Positions 43,744-51,650 of a DNA stretch of 64,000 nucleotides are shown piece by piece. The notes beneath the pieces are model-generated. The model made no database searches and had not been told where the DNA came from. It worked only from the letters and a program-made list of their open reading frames with translations. Position 1 is the first letter of the stretch; the number at the start of each line of letters is the position of its first letter. A program made the position numbers and the translations under genes. The DNA is taken from contig NZ_JBHTFQ010000011.1 of assembly GCF_042666235.1 (NCBI RefSeq), positions 1-64,000 on the forward strand, written 5' to 3'. This DNA is from Halodurantibacterium daqingensis. GTDB taxonomy: Bacteria; Pseudomonadota; Alphaproteobacteria; Rhodobacterales; Rhodobacteraceae.

Positions 43744-44271
43744 ATGCCGCATCTCATTCCTGCCTGGCTCGGCGGCTCGCTTATCCCGGTCGAGCCGCAC
43801 GACGCGCATCGCCGGGGGCTGCGGCACAGGGCAGTCTCGGTGTTCATATTGCGCGGGCAGGATGTACTGATCCAGCGGCGCGCCCTTTCCCGGCAGCATC
43901 TGCCGGGCCTGTGGTCCAACAGTGGCTGCGGACATCCCGCCTGGCAGGAACAACCCGAAGATTGTGCCATCCGCAGGCTGCGCGCGGAACTGGGGATCAC
44001 CGGCATCTATCCCAATCATCGCGGCCAGATCGAGTATCGCACCAGGCTCGGGGCCGACCTGATCGAGCATGAGCTGGTCGACCTGTTCGTCGCCTATGCC
44101 CCGCCAGAGCTGCCCCTGGCCCCCGACCCGCGCGAAGTGGCCGAGCTGCGTTGGCTCGGCATTCATGATCTGGCGGCCGAGGTGGCGCGGCATCCCGATC
44201 AGTTCACGCCCTGGCTTCGGGCCTGTCTGCCCGAACATACCGGATCCATCCTTGGCGCGCTTCAGAACTAG
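43744..44271 (+). CDS. idi: Isopentenyl-diphosphate delta-isomerase, type I
   Basis: Interconverts isopentenyl and dimethylallyl diphosphate for isoprenoid synthesis. The 175-residue protein has a Nudix-like fold with the catalytic cysteine in SNSGCGHP and the acidic metal/catalytic region in IEHELVDLFVA, plus the WLGIHDL segment. Length and motifs fit type I enzymes. The ATG has AAGGGG 7 bases upstream. It stands alone between the TRAP operon and the xylose operon; no carotenoid or photosynthesis genes are in the window. Confidence 0.94.
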   Translation: MPHLIPAWLGGSLIPVEPHDAHRRGLRHRAVSVFILRGQDVLIQRRALSRQHLPGLWSNSGCGHPAWQEQPEDCAIRRLRAELGITGIYPNHRGQIEYRTRLGADLIEHELVDLFVAYAPPELPLAPDPREVAELRWLGIHDLAAEVARHPDQFTPWLRACLPEHTGSILGALQN

Positions 44272-44294
44272 GCGCGGCCCGTCGCGGCCGCGCC
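44271..44294. terminator. Inverted repeat between convergent idi and xylA
   Basis: GGCGCGGCC and GGCCGCGCC with a 6-base loop begin at the last base of the idi stop codon and end 9 bp before the xylA stop. There is no T-run on either side, so function as a bidirectional terminator is likely only from position. Confidence 0.5.
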
Positions 44295-44302
44295 CGGCAG
44301 CG

Positions 44303-45607
44303 TCAGACGAAGCGGTTCACAAGGTTCTCCAACGCCTCTTGCCGGCCCGACCGCGGCTTGGGGTTGATGCCTTCCGACAGAACGCGTTGGGCAATGGCGT
44401 CAAGCGTGCCGCCTTGCAGCATCTCCTGCGCCGCCGGGGCGGACCAGCCGGCATAGCGGTCTGCCCGCTGCCTTTCCAGTGTGCCGTCCTCGAGCATTGC
44501 CGCGGCCGCCTTGAGCCCGCGCGCGCAGATGTCCATCGCGCCCACATGCGACAGGATCAGATCCTCGGGCTCGATGGACTGGCGCCGGATCTTGGCGTCG
44601 AAATTGGTGCCGCCGGTGGTGAACCCACCCGCCTTCAGGATCTCGTAATAGGCCAGCGCAACTTCGGGAACGTTGTTGGGGAACTGATCCGTATCCCAAC
44701 CCGACTGATAGTCGTTCCGGTTCATGTCGATCGAACCGAAGATGCCAAGGCTCGCGGCCGTCGCGATCTCATGTTCGAAGGAATGGCCGGCGAGGATCGC
44801 GTGGCCTTGCTCGATATTGACCTTCACCTCGTTTTCCAGCCCGTAGCGGCGCAGGAAGCCATAGACGGTGGCCACGTCATAGTCATACTGGTGTTTCGAC
44901 GGCTCCTGCGGCTTGGGCTCGATCAGGATCGCGCCCTTGAAACCGATCTTGTGCTTGTAGTCGATCACCATCGACAGGAAGCGGGCCATCTGGTCGGCCT
45001 CGCGCGAAAGATCGGTGTTCAGCAGCGTCTCGTAGCCCTCGCGCCCACCCCACAGCACGTAGTTCTCGCCACCCAGTTTCAGCGTCGCATCCATGCAGGT
45101 CTTGACCGTCGCGGCGGCGAAGGCAAAGACATCGGGATCGGGGTTCGTCGCGGCACCGGCCATGTAGCGGCGGTGCGAGAACAGGTTGGCCGTTCCCCAC
45201 AGCAGGCGGGTGCGCGACTGCTGCATCTTTTCGCCGATGTAATCGACGATGGCTTCCAGATTGCGGGTGTTTTCGGCGAAATCCGCGCCCTCGGGGCGGA
45301 TATCCGCATCGTGGAAACAGAAGAACGGCGCCTGCAGGATGTCGAACAACTCGAAGGCAACATCGGCCTTCAGGCGGGCCAGATCCATTGTCTCGCCGAA
45401 CCAGGGCCGCTCGAAGGTCGGGCCACCGAAGGGATCGGTTCCGGGCCAGGCAAAGCTGTGCCAGTAGGCGACGGCAAAGCGCAGGTGGTCCTGCATCCGC
45501 TTGCCCATCACCACTTCGTCGGGATTGTAGTGGCGGAAGGCAAGATCAGTCGTGCTGTCGGCGCCTTCGAAGCGGACAGGCGCGATGCCTTTGAAGAAGT
45601 CGGTCAT
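44303..45607 (-). CDS. xylA: Xylose isomerase
   Basis: Converts D-xylose to D-xylulose in the cytoplasm. The 434-residue protein is the longer class II type. Active-site pieces are visible: CFHDADIRPEG (catalytic His/Asp), LIEPKPQEPSKHQYDYD (metal Glu), VKVNIEQGHAILAGHSFEHE (metal Glu/His) and GSIDMNRNDYQSGWDTDQFP (metal Asp residues). It overlaps xylB by ATGA and is last in the operon xylF-xylH-xylG-xylB-xylA. Confidence 0.98.
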   Translation of the reverse strand: MTDFFKGIAPVRFEGADSTTDLAFRHYNPDEVVMGKRMQDHLRFAVAYWHSFAWPGTDPFGGPTFERPWFGETMDLARLKADVAFELFDILQAPFFCFHDADIRPEGADFAENTRNLEAIVDYIGEKMQQSRTRLLWGTANLFSHRRYMAGAATNPDPDVFAFAAATVKTCMDATLKLGGENYVLWGGREGYETLLNTDLSREADQMARFLSMVIDYKHKIGFKGAILIEPKPQEPSKHQYDYDVATVYGFLRRYGLENEVKVNIEQGHAILAGHSFEHEIATAASLGIFGSIDMNRNDYQSGWDTDQFPNNVPEVALAYYEILKAGGFTTGGTNFDAKIRRQSIEPEDLILSHVGAMDICARGLKAAAAMLEDGTLERQRADRYAGWSAPAAQEMLQGGTLDAIAQRVLSEGINPKPRSGRQEALENLVNRFV

Positions 45608-47043
45608 GTCAGTCCCTTTATCGCGGATTGCGCCGCGCGGTAGCGGCTGTGGGCAGCGTCGAAGGCGGCGGTCAGGCCGGCATCGGGCAGGATGGTTCTT
45701 GCGGCCTCGGGCGGGGTGGCGATTTCGGCGCCGGCGCCGGTGGCCGCCATCAGGGCCAGACGCGCCGCACCAAAGGCGCCGCCAAAATCGCCGGCGACAG
45801 GCAGAGTCACGGGGGTGTCAAGCGCCGTGGCAATCACCTGAAGCCAGTAGTCCGACCGGCTGCCACCGCCCACCGCCAGCAGCGTCTCGATGCTGGTGCC
45901 GGTTGCTGCCAGCGCATCGCGGCAATCGCGCAACGCAAAGGCAACGCCCTCAAGCACCGCGCGCGTCGCGGCCGCACGGTCGGTGGCATGTTCAAGCCCG
46001 ACAAAGGCGCCGCGGATCGTGGCATCGTTCAGAGGCGTCCGCTCCCCGCCAAGGTAGGGCAGAAACAGGGTCCTGGAGGGCGCGACAAGCGCCCCGAGAT
46101 CGGCCGTCAGCTGCGACGCGGCTTCACCCGCAAGGGCTGCGAACCAGTTCAGCGCGTCGGTGGCCGAAAGGATCACGCCCATCTGGTGCCATGTCTCCGG
46201 AAGGGCATGGCAGAAGGTATGTACCGCCGTGGCCGCATTCGGCGCATAGCCGTCATTGGCCGCGAACAGAACACCCGAGGTTCCAAGCGACACAAACGCC
46301 TGCCCCGCACGCACCACGCCCACCCCGATTGCCGAGGCCGCGTTGTCGCCACCGCCGCCGGCCACCACCACATCGCGCGGCAGGCCCCAGCGGTCGGCCA
46401 GGCCCGCGCGCATCTGCCCAGACACCTCGGACCCCTCGATCAGATCCGGCATGTGACTGCGATCCAGCCCGCAGGCGGCCAGCAGGTCGTCCGACCAGTC
46501 GCGCCGCCCGGTGTCCAGCCAGCTTGTGCCCGCCGCATCCGACATTTCGGCCACATGGGCTCCGGTCAGCCACAGGCGCAGGTAGTCCTTGGGCAACAGC
46601 ACCTTCGCCAGCCGTTCGAACAGGCGTGGCTCATGGTCCCGCACCCAGTTGATCTTGGGTGCCGTGAAGCCGGGAAAGACAATGTTGCCGGTCACCCGCC
46701 GGAAAGCGGGATTGGCATCCAGCGCCGCCGCTTCGCGATGGGCGCGCGTGTCGTTCCACAGGATCGAAGGGCGCAGCACCTCGTCGGCGGCATCCAGGAG
46801 CGTCGCGCCATGCATCTGCCCCGAAAGGCCAATCGCGCGCACCGCATCCAGTGGCAGCGCGGCGGCAAGCGCATCGAAAACGGCCTCGGCGGCGGCAATC
46901 CAATCGGCGGGGCTTTGTTCCGACCAGCCGTCGGCAGGCCGGCTGACGGAAAGCGGCGCCGTCGCCTCGGCGCGGACGCGCTGGTCTTCGTCGATGACGA
47001 TCCCCTTGAGCGCGGAGGTCCCCAGATCAAGACCGATGAACAT
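45604..47043 (-). CDS. xylB: Xylulokinase
   Basis: Phosphorylates D-xylulose to xylulose 5-phosphate, which enters the pentose phosphate pathway. The 479-residue FGGY-family kinase has the N-terminal phosphate loop FIGLDLGTSALKG, the substrate segment LSGQMHGATLLD, the catalytic aspartate in VAGGGGDNAASAIG and the ATP-binding LLAVGGGSRSDYWLQ. The ATG shares a base with the xylG stop (TGATG), which fixes the start. Confidence 0.97.
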   Translation of the reverse strand: MFIGLDLGTSALKGIVIDEDQRVRAEATAPLSVSRPADGWSEQSPADWIAAAEAVFDALAAALPLDAVRAIGLSGQMHGATLLDAADEVLRPSILWNDTRAHREAAALDANPAFRRVTGNIVFPGFTAPKINWVRDHEPRLFERLAKVLLPKDYLRLWLTGAHVAEMSDAAGTSWLDTGRRDWSDDLLAACGLDRSHMPDLIEGSEVSGQMRAGLADRWGLPRDVVVAGGGGDNAASAIGVGVVRAGQAFVSLGTSGVLFAANDGYAPNAATAVHTFCHALPETWHQMGVILSATDALNWFAALAGEAASQLTADLGALVAPSRTLFLPYLGGERTPLNDATIRGAFVGLEHATDRAAATRAVLEGVAFALRDCRDALAATGTSIETLLAVGGGSRSDYWLQVIATALDTPVTLPVAGDFGGAFGAARLALMAATGAGAEIATPPEAARTILPDAGLTAAFDAAHSRYRAAQSAIKGLT

Positions 47044-47789
47044 CACGCCGCCTTCGACGGGTTCTTGCCCAGAATGATCATGCCAAGGATATCGTCCTCG
47101 GTCACGTCCTCGACGCGCTCGGTCCCCACCAGCTTGCCGTTCTTCATCACCGTGACACGATCGCACAGATGCATCACGTCGTGGATGTCGTGGCTGATCA
47201 GGAAGATCCCCAGGCCCTGCCGCTTCAACTCGTCGATCAACTCGCCGACCATCTTGGTTTCCTGCGGTCCAAGCGCGGCGGTGGGTTCATCCATGATCAG
47301 GATCCGCGCGTTGAAATAGACCGCGCGCGCGATGGCCACCGATTGCCGCTGTCCGCCCGAAAGCGCCTTTACCGGTTCGGCGAACTTGCGGAAGTTGGGA
47401 TTGAGCCGGCCCATGATCTTGCGGGTTTCCGCCTCCATCCGCGCATCATCGACAAACCCCAGCGGCGTGGTCAGTTCACGCCCCAGAAACAGGTTCGAGG
47501 CCGCATCGAGGTTATCGGCCAGCGCCAGCGTCTGATAGATCGTCTCGATATTGTAGCTGCGGGCATCGCGCGGGTTGCGGATATCGGCCTTTTCCCCGTT
47601 GATCAGGATCTCGCCGCTATCGGCCTGATAGGCGCCGGACAGGATCTTGATCAGCGTGGACTTGCCGGCCCCGTTATGGCCCAGAAGGCCCACGACCTCG
47701 CCGGGATGAAGATCGACCGAGACGTGATCTACCGCCTTGACGCCGCCAAAGGCGATGGAGATGTCGCGCATTTCGACAAGAGGGGTCAT
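47043..47789 (-). CDS. xylG: Xylose ABC transporter ATP-binding protein (single-domain)
   Basis: Cytosolic ATPase of the sugar importer, 248 residues. Walker A is LLGHNGAGKSTLIKIL, the signature ALSGGQRQSVAIARA, Walker B ILIMDEPTAALG and the switch histidine is in LISHDIHDV. It has only one nucleotide-binding domain, whereas E. coli XylG is a fused tandem of about 510 residues; it must therefore act as a homodimer, as in the FrcA-type importers of alphaproteobacteria. One base separates it from xylH and it overlaps xylB. Confidence 0.93.
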   Translation of the reverse strand: MTPLVEMRDISIAFGGVKAVDHVSVDLHPGEVVGLLGHNGAGKSTLIKILSGAYQADSGEILINGEKADIRNPRDARSYNIETIYQTLALADNLDAASNLFLGRELTTPLGFVDDARMEAETRKIMGRLNPNFRKFAEPVKALSGGQRQSVAIARAVYFNARILIMDEPTAALGPQETKMVGELIDELKRQGLGIFLISHDIHDVMHLCDRVTVMKNGKLVGTERVEDVTEDDILGMIILGKNPSKAA

Positions 47790-47790
47790 G

Positions 47791-49080
47791 TCACTTCGCT
47801 CCTGTGCGCTTGCGATAGACGATGTCGACAAAGACGGCAAAGACGAGAACCGATCCCACGACGATGTTCTGGAACGGGGCATCCACCCCCACCATCGCCA
47901 TCCCCGATTGCAGGGACTGCATGATAAGCGCGCCAAGGATCGCGCCATAGATCGTGCCGATTCCGCCCGACAGAGCGGTGCCTCCGATCACGGCGGCGGC
48001 GATCACGCGCAATTCGTCCAGCGTGCCGATATCATTGGCATGGTTCGCCGCGCGGGCCGAGGCCACCACCGCCGAGAGTGCGCAAAGCGCCCCCATGATC
48101 GCAAACACCTTGACCGTCAGCAGGCGGGTGTTGATCCCCGAAAGCTCTGCCGCTTCGGGGTTGCCCCCCGTCGCAAAGATATAGCGCCCCAGCCGGGTGC
48201 GCCGCGCGACCAGCGTCATGATGATCGCGATGGCCAGCAGCACCAGAACGGAGATGGGCAGACCGTAGCCCTCGGTATAGCCTTCGGGCATGATCTCGCC
48301 GCGCATCTCGAAGACGCGGCGCAGCCGGGCGGCCGGCACTTCATAGGCGTTCAGCGTCGCGACAAAGCCCAGGATGGCACCGGCGATGATTGCGGCCATG
48401 ACCATCTCTGCCCAGACCGGCTTGACCGTGAAGCCGTGTTGCATCTTGCCGCGGCGCGACATCCACTGCGCATAAAGCGCCGCAAGCACAGCAAGAATCC
48501 CCACCACCCAGGAGGCGGTTTCGCCGATAGTGCCATTGGCGCCACCGAACAGCATGAAGGTGCTGTCGAGCGGGCCGATGGTCTGACCGCTTGTCAGGTA
48601 CCAGGCAACGTTTCGCCAGACCAGAAGCCCCCCCAGCGTGACAATGAAGGCCGGGATCGTCAGATAGCCGACCAGCCAGCCGTGGAAGGCGCCGATGGCC
48701 GTTCCGGCAACAAGCCCCACAAGGATGGCAAGCGGCGCGTTCAGCCCGCTGTTCAGCGCGATCCCCATCACCTGCGGAAGAAACACCGTCTGCGTCATCG
48801 CCATGATCGCCGAACAGGTGGCAAGCAACGCCCCCACCGACAGGTCAATATGGCGGGTCACGATCACAAAGACCATTCCGGTTGCCATGATGGCCACGGA
48901 CACCGTCTGGATCGTGAGGTTGAAGACGTTGCGCGGAGTCAGGAAGCGTCCGTCGGTGATCAGATGAAATCCGACACAGAGCAGGATGAAGGCTCCGATC
49001 ATCCCCAGAAGGCGGGTGTCGATTTCCAACGTGTCGATCAGACGGCGTCTTTGGGCGGGCATGTGGGCCGCGTCAGTCAT
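47791..49080 (-). CDS. xylH: Xylose ABC transporter permease
   Basis: Inner-membrane permease of the CUT2 sugar importer family, 429 residues with about 10-12 helices. Family blocks are RNVFNLTIQTVSVAIMATGM, VTRHIDLSVGALLA, LTIPAFIVTLGGLLVWRN and GGNPEAAELSGINTRLL followed by AVIGGTALSGGIGTIYGA. The ATG at 49080 has AGGA 7 bases before it and is preferred over one two codons upstream. Two hairpins separate it from xylF. Confidence 0.94.
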   Translation of the reverse strand: MTDAAHMPAQRRRLIDTLEIDTRLLGMIGAFILLCVGFHLITDGRFLTPRNVFNLTIQTVSVAIMATGMVFVIVTRHIDLSVGALLATCSAIMAMTQTVFLPQVMGIALNSGLNAPLAILVGLVAGTAIGAFHGWLVGYLTIPAFIVTLGGLLVWRNVAWYLTSGQTIGPLDSTFMLFGGANGTIGETASWVVGILAVLAALYAQWMSRRGKMQHGFTVKPVWAEMVMAAIIAGAILGFVATLNAYEVPAARLRRVFEMRGEIMPEGYTEGYGLPISVLVLLAIAIIMTLVARRTRLGRYIFATGGNPEAAELSGINTRLLTVKVFAIMGALCALSAVVASARAANHANDIGTLDELRVIAAAVIGGTALSGGIGTIYGAILGALIMQSLQSGMAMVGVDAPFQNIVVGSVLVFAVFVDIVYRKRTGAK

Positions 49081-49099
49081 GGGCATGTCCTGTGGCAGG

Positions 49100-49148
49100 C
49101 CGGCCGCGATGCGCGGCCGGAAGGGGGCGCCCCGCAGACGGGGGCGCC
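49100..49148 (-). other. Tandem hairpins in the xylF-xylH intercistronic gap
   Basis: Two GC-rich perfect inverted repeats stand side by side in the 76-bp gap: CCGGCCGCG/CGCGGCCGG with a 3-base loop (49100-49120) and GGCGCCCC/GGGGCGCC with a 7-base loop (49126-49148). Neither has a T-run. Such structures after a binding-protein gene usually protect the upstream message and let the binding protein be made in excess over the membrane subunits. Confidence 0.72.
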
Positions 49149-49156
49149 GGCCGGTT

Positions 49157-50182
49157 TCAGTTGCAGGGCGACGGACCGCCCGAAACACCCTGGCAAAGCG
49201 CCTCTTGCGTGATCCAGCCGGCCTCAACCACGACATCGAGGTTCTCGGCGGTCACCGGGATCGGTGCAAGGAACAGGGCGGTCAGTTCGGTGCCCGAGGG
49301 CGAGGTCCAGCTTTGCGCGCCCTCGATATCAGCCATCTCGGTTCCATTGGCCATGGCGACGGCGATCTCGGCGGCGTTACGGCCCAGTTCGCGTGCATCC
49401 TTCCAGACCGAAACCGTCTGGGTGCCCAGCGCGATGCGGTTCAAGGCGGCATGGTCGCCATCCTGTCCCGACACCGGAATGCCCTGCATGCCCTGCGCGG
49501 TCAGCGCGGCAATCGCGCCGCCCGCCGTGCCGTCATTCGAAGCCACGACGGCGTCAACATTGTTGTCCTGGGCGGTCAGGATCTGTTCCATGTTGCGCTG
49601 CGCATTGGCCGGAAGCCAGGCATCGGTATAGGCTTCGCCGACAATGGTGATGCGCCCGGCGTCGATCGCCTCTTGCAGCACCTCCTGCTGGCCACCGCGC
49701 AGGAAGTCGGCATTGGGATCGGTGGGCGAACCCTTGATCATCACGTAGTTGCCCTCCGGCGCCTGCTCGAGAACCGCCCGCGCCTGCATGCGGCCGACCT
49801 CGACGTTGTCGAAGGTCAGGTAGAAGGCGCGCGGATCCTCGATCAGCCGGTCGTAACCCACGACCGGGATCCCCTCGTCCGCCGCGGCCTGCACCGCAGG
49901 GCCGATGGCCTGGCTGTCCTGTGCGAGGATGATCAGCGCATCCACGCCTTGCGCGATCAGGCTTTCGATATCCGACAGCTGCTTGGACGAGGATGATTGC
50001 GCATCGGCCGAAATATAGCGCGCGCCGGCTTCCTCGAGCGCCGCACGGATCGCGGCTTCATCGGTCTTCCAGCGCTCCTCCTGGAAGTTCGACCAGCTCA
50101 CGCCGACGGTGATGTCCTGCGCCTGCGCGGCAACGGAAAAGCCTGCCGTGGCAAGCACGGCGGCGAGAACGGTTTTATGCAT
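49157..50182 (-). CDS. xylF: D-xylose ABC transporter substrate-binding protein
   Basis: Periplasmic sugar-binding protein of 341 residues. Signal peptide AAVLATAGFSVAAQA is followed by ITVGVSWSNFQEERWKTDE, IESLIAQGVDALIILAQDS, VVGYDRLI, KGSPTDPNADFLRGGQQE and ASNDGTAGGAIAAL, the sugar-contacting pattern of XylF. The ATG at 50182 has AGGGAGGT upstream. First gene of the operon; the AT-rich region before it carries a candidate ROK operator. Confidence 0.95.
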   Translation of the reverse strand: MHKTVLAAVLATAGFSVAAQAQDITVGVSWSNFQEERWKTDEAAIRAALEEAGARYISADAQSSSSKQLSDIESLIAQGVDALIILAQDSQAIGPAVQAAADEGIPVVGYDRLIEDPRAFYLTFDNVEVGRMQARAVLEQAPEGNYVMIKGSPTDPNADFLRGGQQEVLQEAIDAGRITIVGEAYTDAWLPANAQRNMEQILTAQDNNVDAVVASNDGTAGGAIAALTAQGMQGIPVSGQDGDHAALNRIALGTQTVSVWKDARELGRNAAEIAVAMANGTEMADIEGAQSWTSPSGTELTALFLAPIPVTAENLDVVVEAGWITQEALCQGVSGGPSPCN

Positions 50183-50239
50183 GTAGACCTCCCTACGGGT
50201 TTGGCGGATTCGCCTAAACGCGATCAAAATGCACCTATT

Positions 50240-50260
50240 AATTTTAGTTGTCAAAAAATT
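50240..50260. promoter_or_regulatory. Candidate ROK-family (XylR) operator upstream of xylF
   Basis: AATTTT and AAAATT form an inverted repeat with a 9-base centre inside an unusually AT-rich stretch, 58 bp before the xylF start. A/T arms with a short G/C-containing centre are typical for ROK repressors such as NagC and Mlc. The divergent neighbour is a ROK regulator, which supports the assignment. Confidence 0.42.
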
Positions 50261-50363
50261 TATGTCGGTCAATTCTGTAACCGCACGGCGGAATGGCCGC
50301 ATTTCTGCAGCGCGGCGAAAGACTGGGCGACACGCACGCAGCAGGAGCGCGTCGCGCGGGATA

Positions 50364-50390
50364 ATTCATTAGGGGGGCGAATTAATGAAT
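50364..50390. promoter_or_regulatory. Palindrome spanning the xylR ribosome site and start codon
   Basis: ATTCATTA and TAATGAAT are perfect inverted arms separated by 11 bases. The spacer contains the Shine-Dalgarno AGGGGGG and the right arm contains the ATG start. It could be an autoregulatory operator or, as RNA, a weak hairpin closing over the start site. Confidence 0.5.
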
Positions 50391-51650
50391 CAGCATGGAT
50401 CAGGGGCCGGCAAAGCCGGCTGCGGGCCACTGATCCCGCCCCTGGCAGAGACGATGCGCCCGTTGCGGCAGCAGGTATTCGAGCGGGTGCGTGCGGCGGG
50501 CCAGATCCCACGCGTGCAGGTCGCGAAGGATCTGGGCGTCAGCCCGGCCTCGGTGACGACCATCACCTCGGACCTGATCGAGCGCGGCCTGATCGAGGAA
50601 GTCACCTCCCCACGCGACAGCGACGGCGGACGCGGCCGGCCCGCCGTGGCGCTGGGGGTGCGCGCTGGCGCGCTGTGGGTTGCGGGAATGAAGCTTTCCG
50701 ACCGCGAACACACTGCCGTCATCGTGGATTTTGCCGGAAACCTGATTGCGGGAGATGTGATCCCGCGCCGCCCCGGGCTGCTTGACCTGCCGGAAATCAT
50801 GGCGGCCGCCACCGCGCTGCTGGACGGGGTCTGCGCCAAGGCCGGGCTTCTGCGCAGCGATCTTTCCGCCGTGGGGCTTGGCGTGCCCGGCTTTGTGGAC
50901 AGCGGCGCCGGCCAGGTCCTGTGGTCGCCGGTGCTGCGGGACCGGGATGTGCCGCTGGCCGCGCTGGCCAGCGCGGCACTGGGCCTGCCGGTGCATGTGG
51001 ACAATGACGCGAACCTTGTGACCCTGGCCGAGCTCTGGTTCGGTGCGGGACGCACCCTGTCGGATTTCGCCGTCGTCACCATCGAACACGGGCTGGGCAT
51101 GGGGCTGGTGATCAACCACCGGATTCATCGGGGCGCCCAGGGGCTGGGCATGGAGCTGGGCCACACCAAGGTTCATCTGGATGGTGCGCTCTGCCGGTGC
51201 GGGCAGCGCGGCTGTCTCGAGGCCTATGTGGCCGATTACGCGCTGGTGCGCGAGGCGACGACGGCGCTCAACCTTGCCCACAAGGACGGGCAGCCGATCT
51301 CGGTGTTGCTGGAAAGCCTTTATGATCACGCCAAGGCCGGCAATCAGGCCGCGCGGTCGATCTTCCGCCGCGCGGGCCGCTATCTTGCCGTGGGGTTGGC
51401 CAATGTCGTGAACCTGTTCGACCCGGCGCTGATCATCCTGTCGGGGGAACGGATGCGATACGACTATCTCTATGCCGCCGACACGCTTGCCGAAATGGAA
51501 GCGCTGGTGCTGAACACCGGCCGCCCGCCGCCCCCGATCAAGATCCACGCCTGGGGCGATCTGTTGTGGGCCCATGGCGCGGCGGCGCTGGCGCTATCGG
51601 CGGTCAGCGAGGCGCTGCTTGCCCCTTCGCGCGAACCGGCAGTGGCATGA
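50385..51650 (+). CDS. xylR: ROK family transcriptional repressor, xylose-operon regulator
   Basis: DNA-binding regulator of 421 residues with a winged-helix N-terminus at about 28-85 (VQVAKDLGVSPASVTTITSD) and a sugar-kinase-like ROK domain. The ROK zinc motif is intact: GHTKVHLDG followed by C270, C272 and C277 in CRCGQRGCLE. It is divergent from xylF, so control of the xylose genes with release by xylose is the natural inference. It is coupled by ATGA to the following CRTAC1 gene, which may share its control. Confidence 0.92.
   Translation: MNQHGSGAGKAGCGPLIPPLAETMRPLRQQVFERVRAAGQIPRVQVAKDLGVSPASVTTITSDLIERGLIEEVTSPRDSDGGRGRPAVALGVRAGALWVAGMKLSDREHTAVIVDFAGNLIAGDVIPRRPGLLDLPEIMAAATALLDGVCAKAGLLRSDLSAVGLGVPGFVDSGAGQVLWSPVLRDRDVPLAALASAALGLPVHVDNDANLVTLAELWFGAGRTLSDFAVVTIEHGLGMGLVINHRIHRGAQGLGMELGHTKVHLDGALCRCGQRGCLEAYVADYALVREATTALNLAHKDGQPISVLLESLYDHAKAGNQAARSIFRRAGRYLAVGLANVVNLFDPALIILSGERMRYDYLYAADTLAEMEALVLNTGRPPPPIKIHAWGDLLWAHGAAALALSAVSEALLAPSREPAVA

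Noticed and set aside
43744..44271. Sign of a photosynthesis gene cluster from idi
   Set aside because: No bch, crt or puf genes are in the window, and idi alone is common in non-phototrophs.
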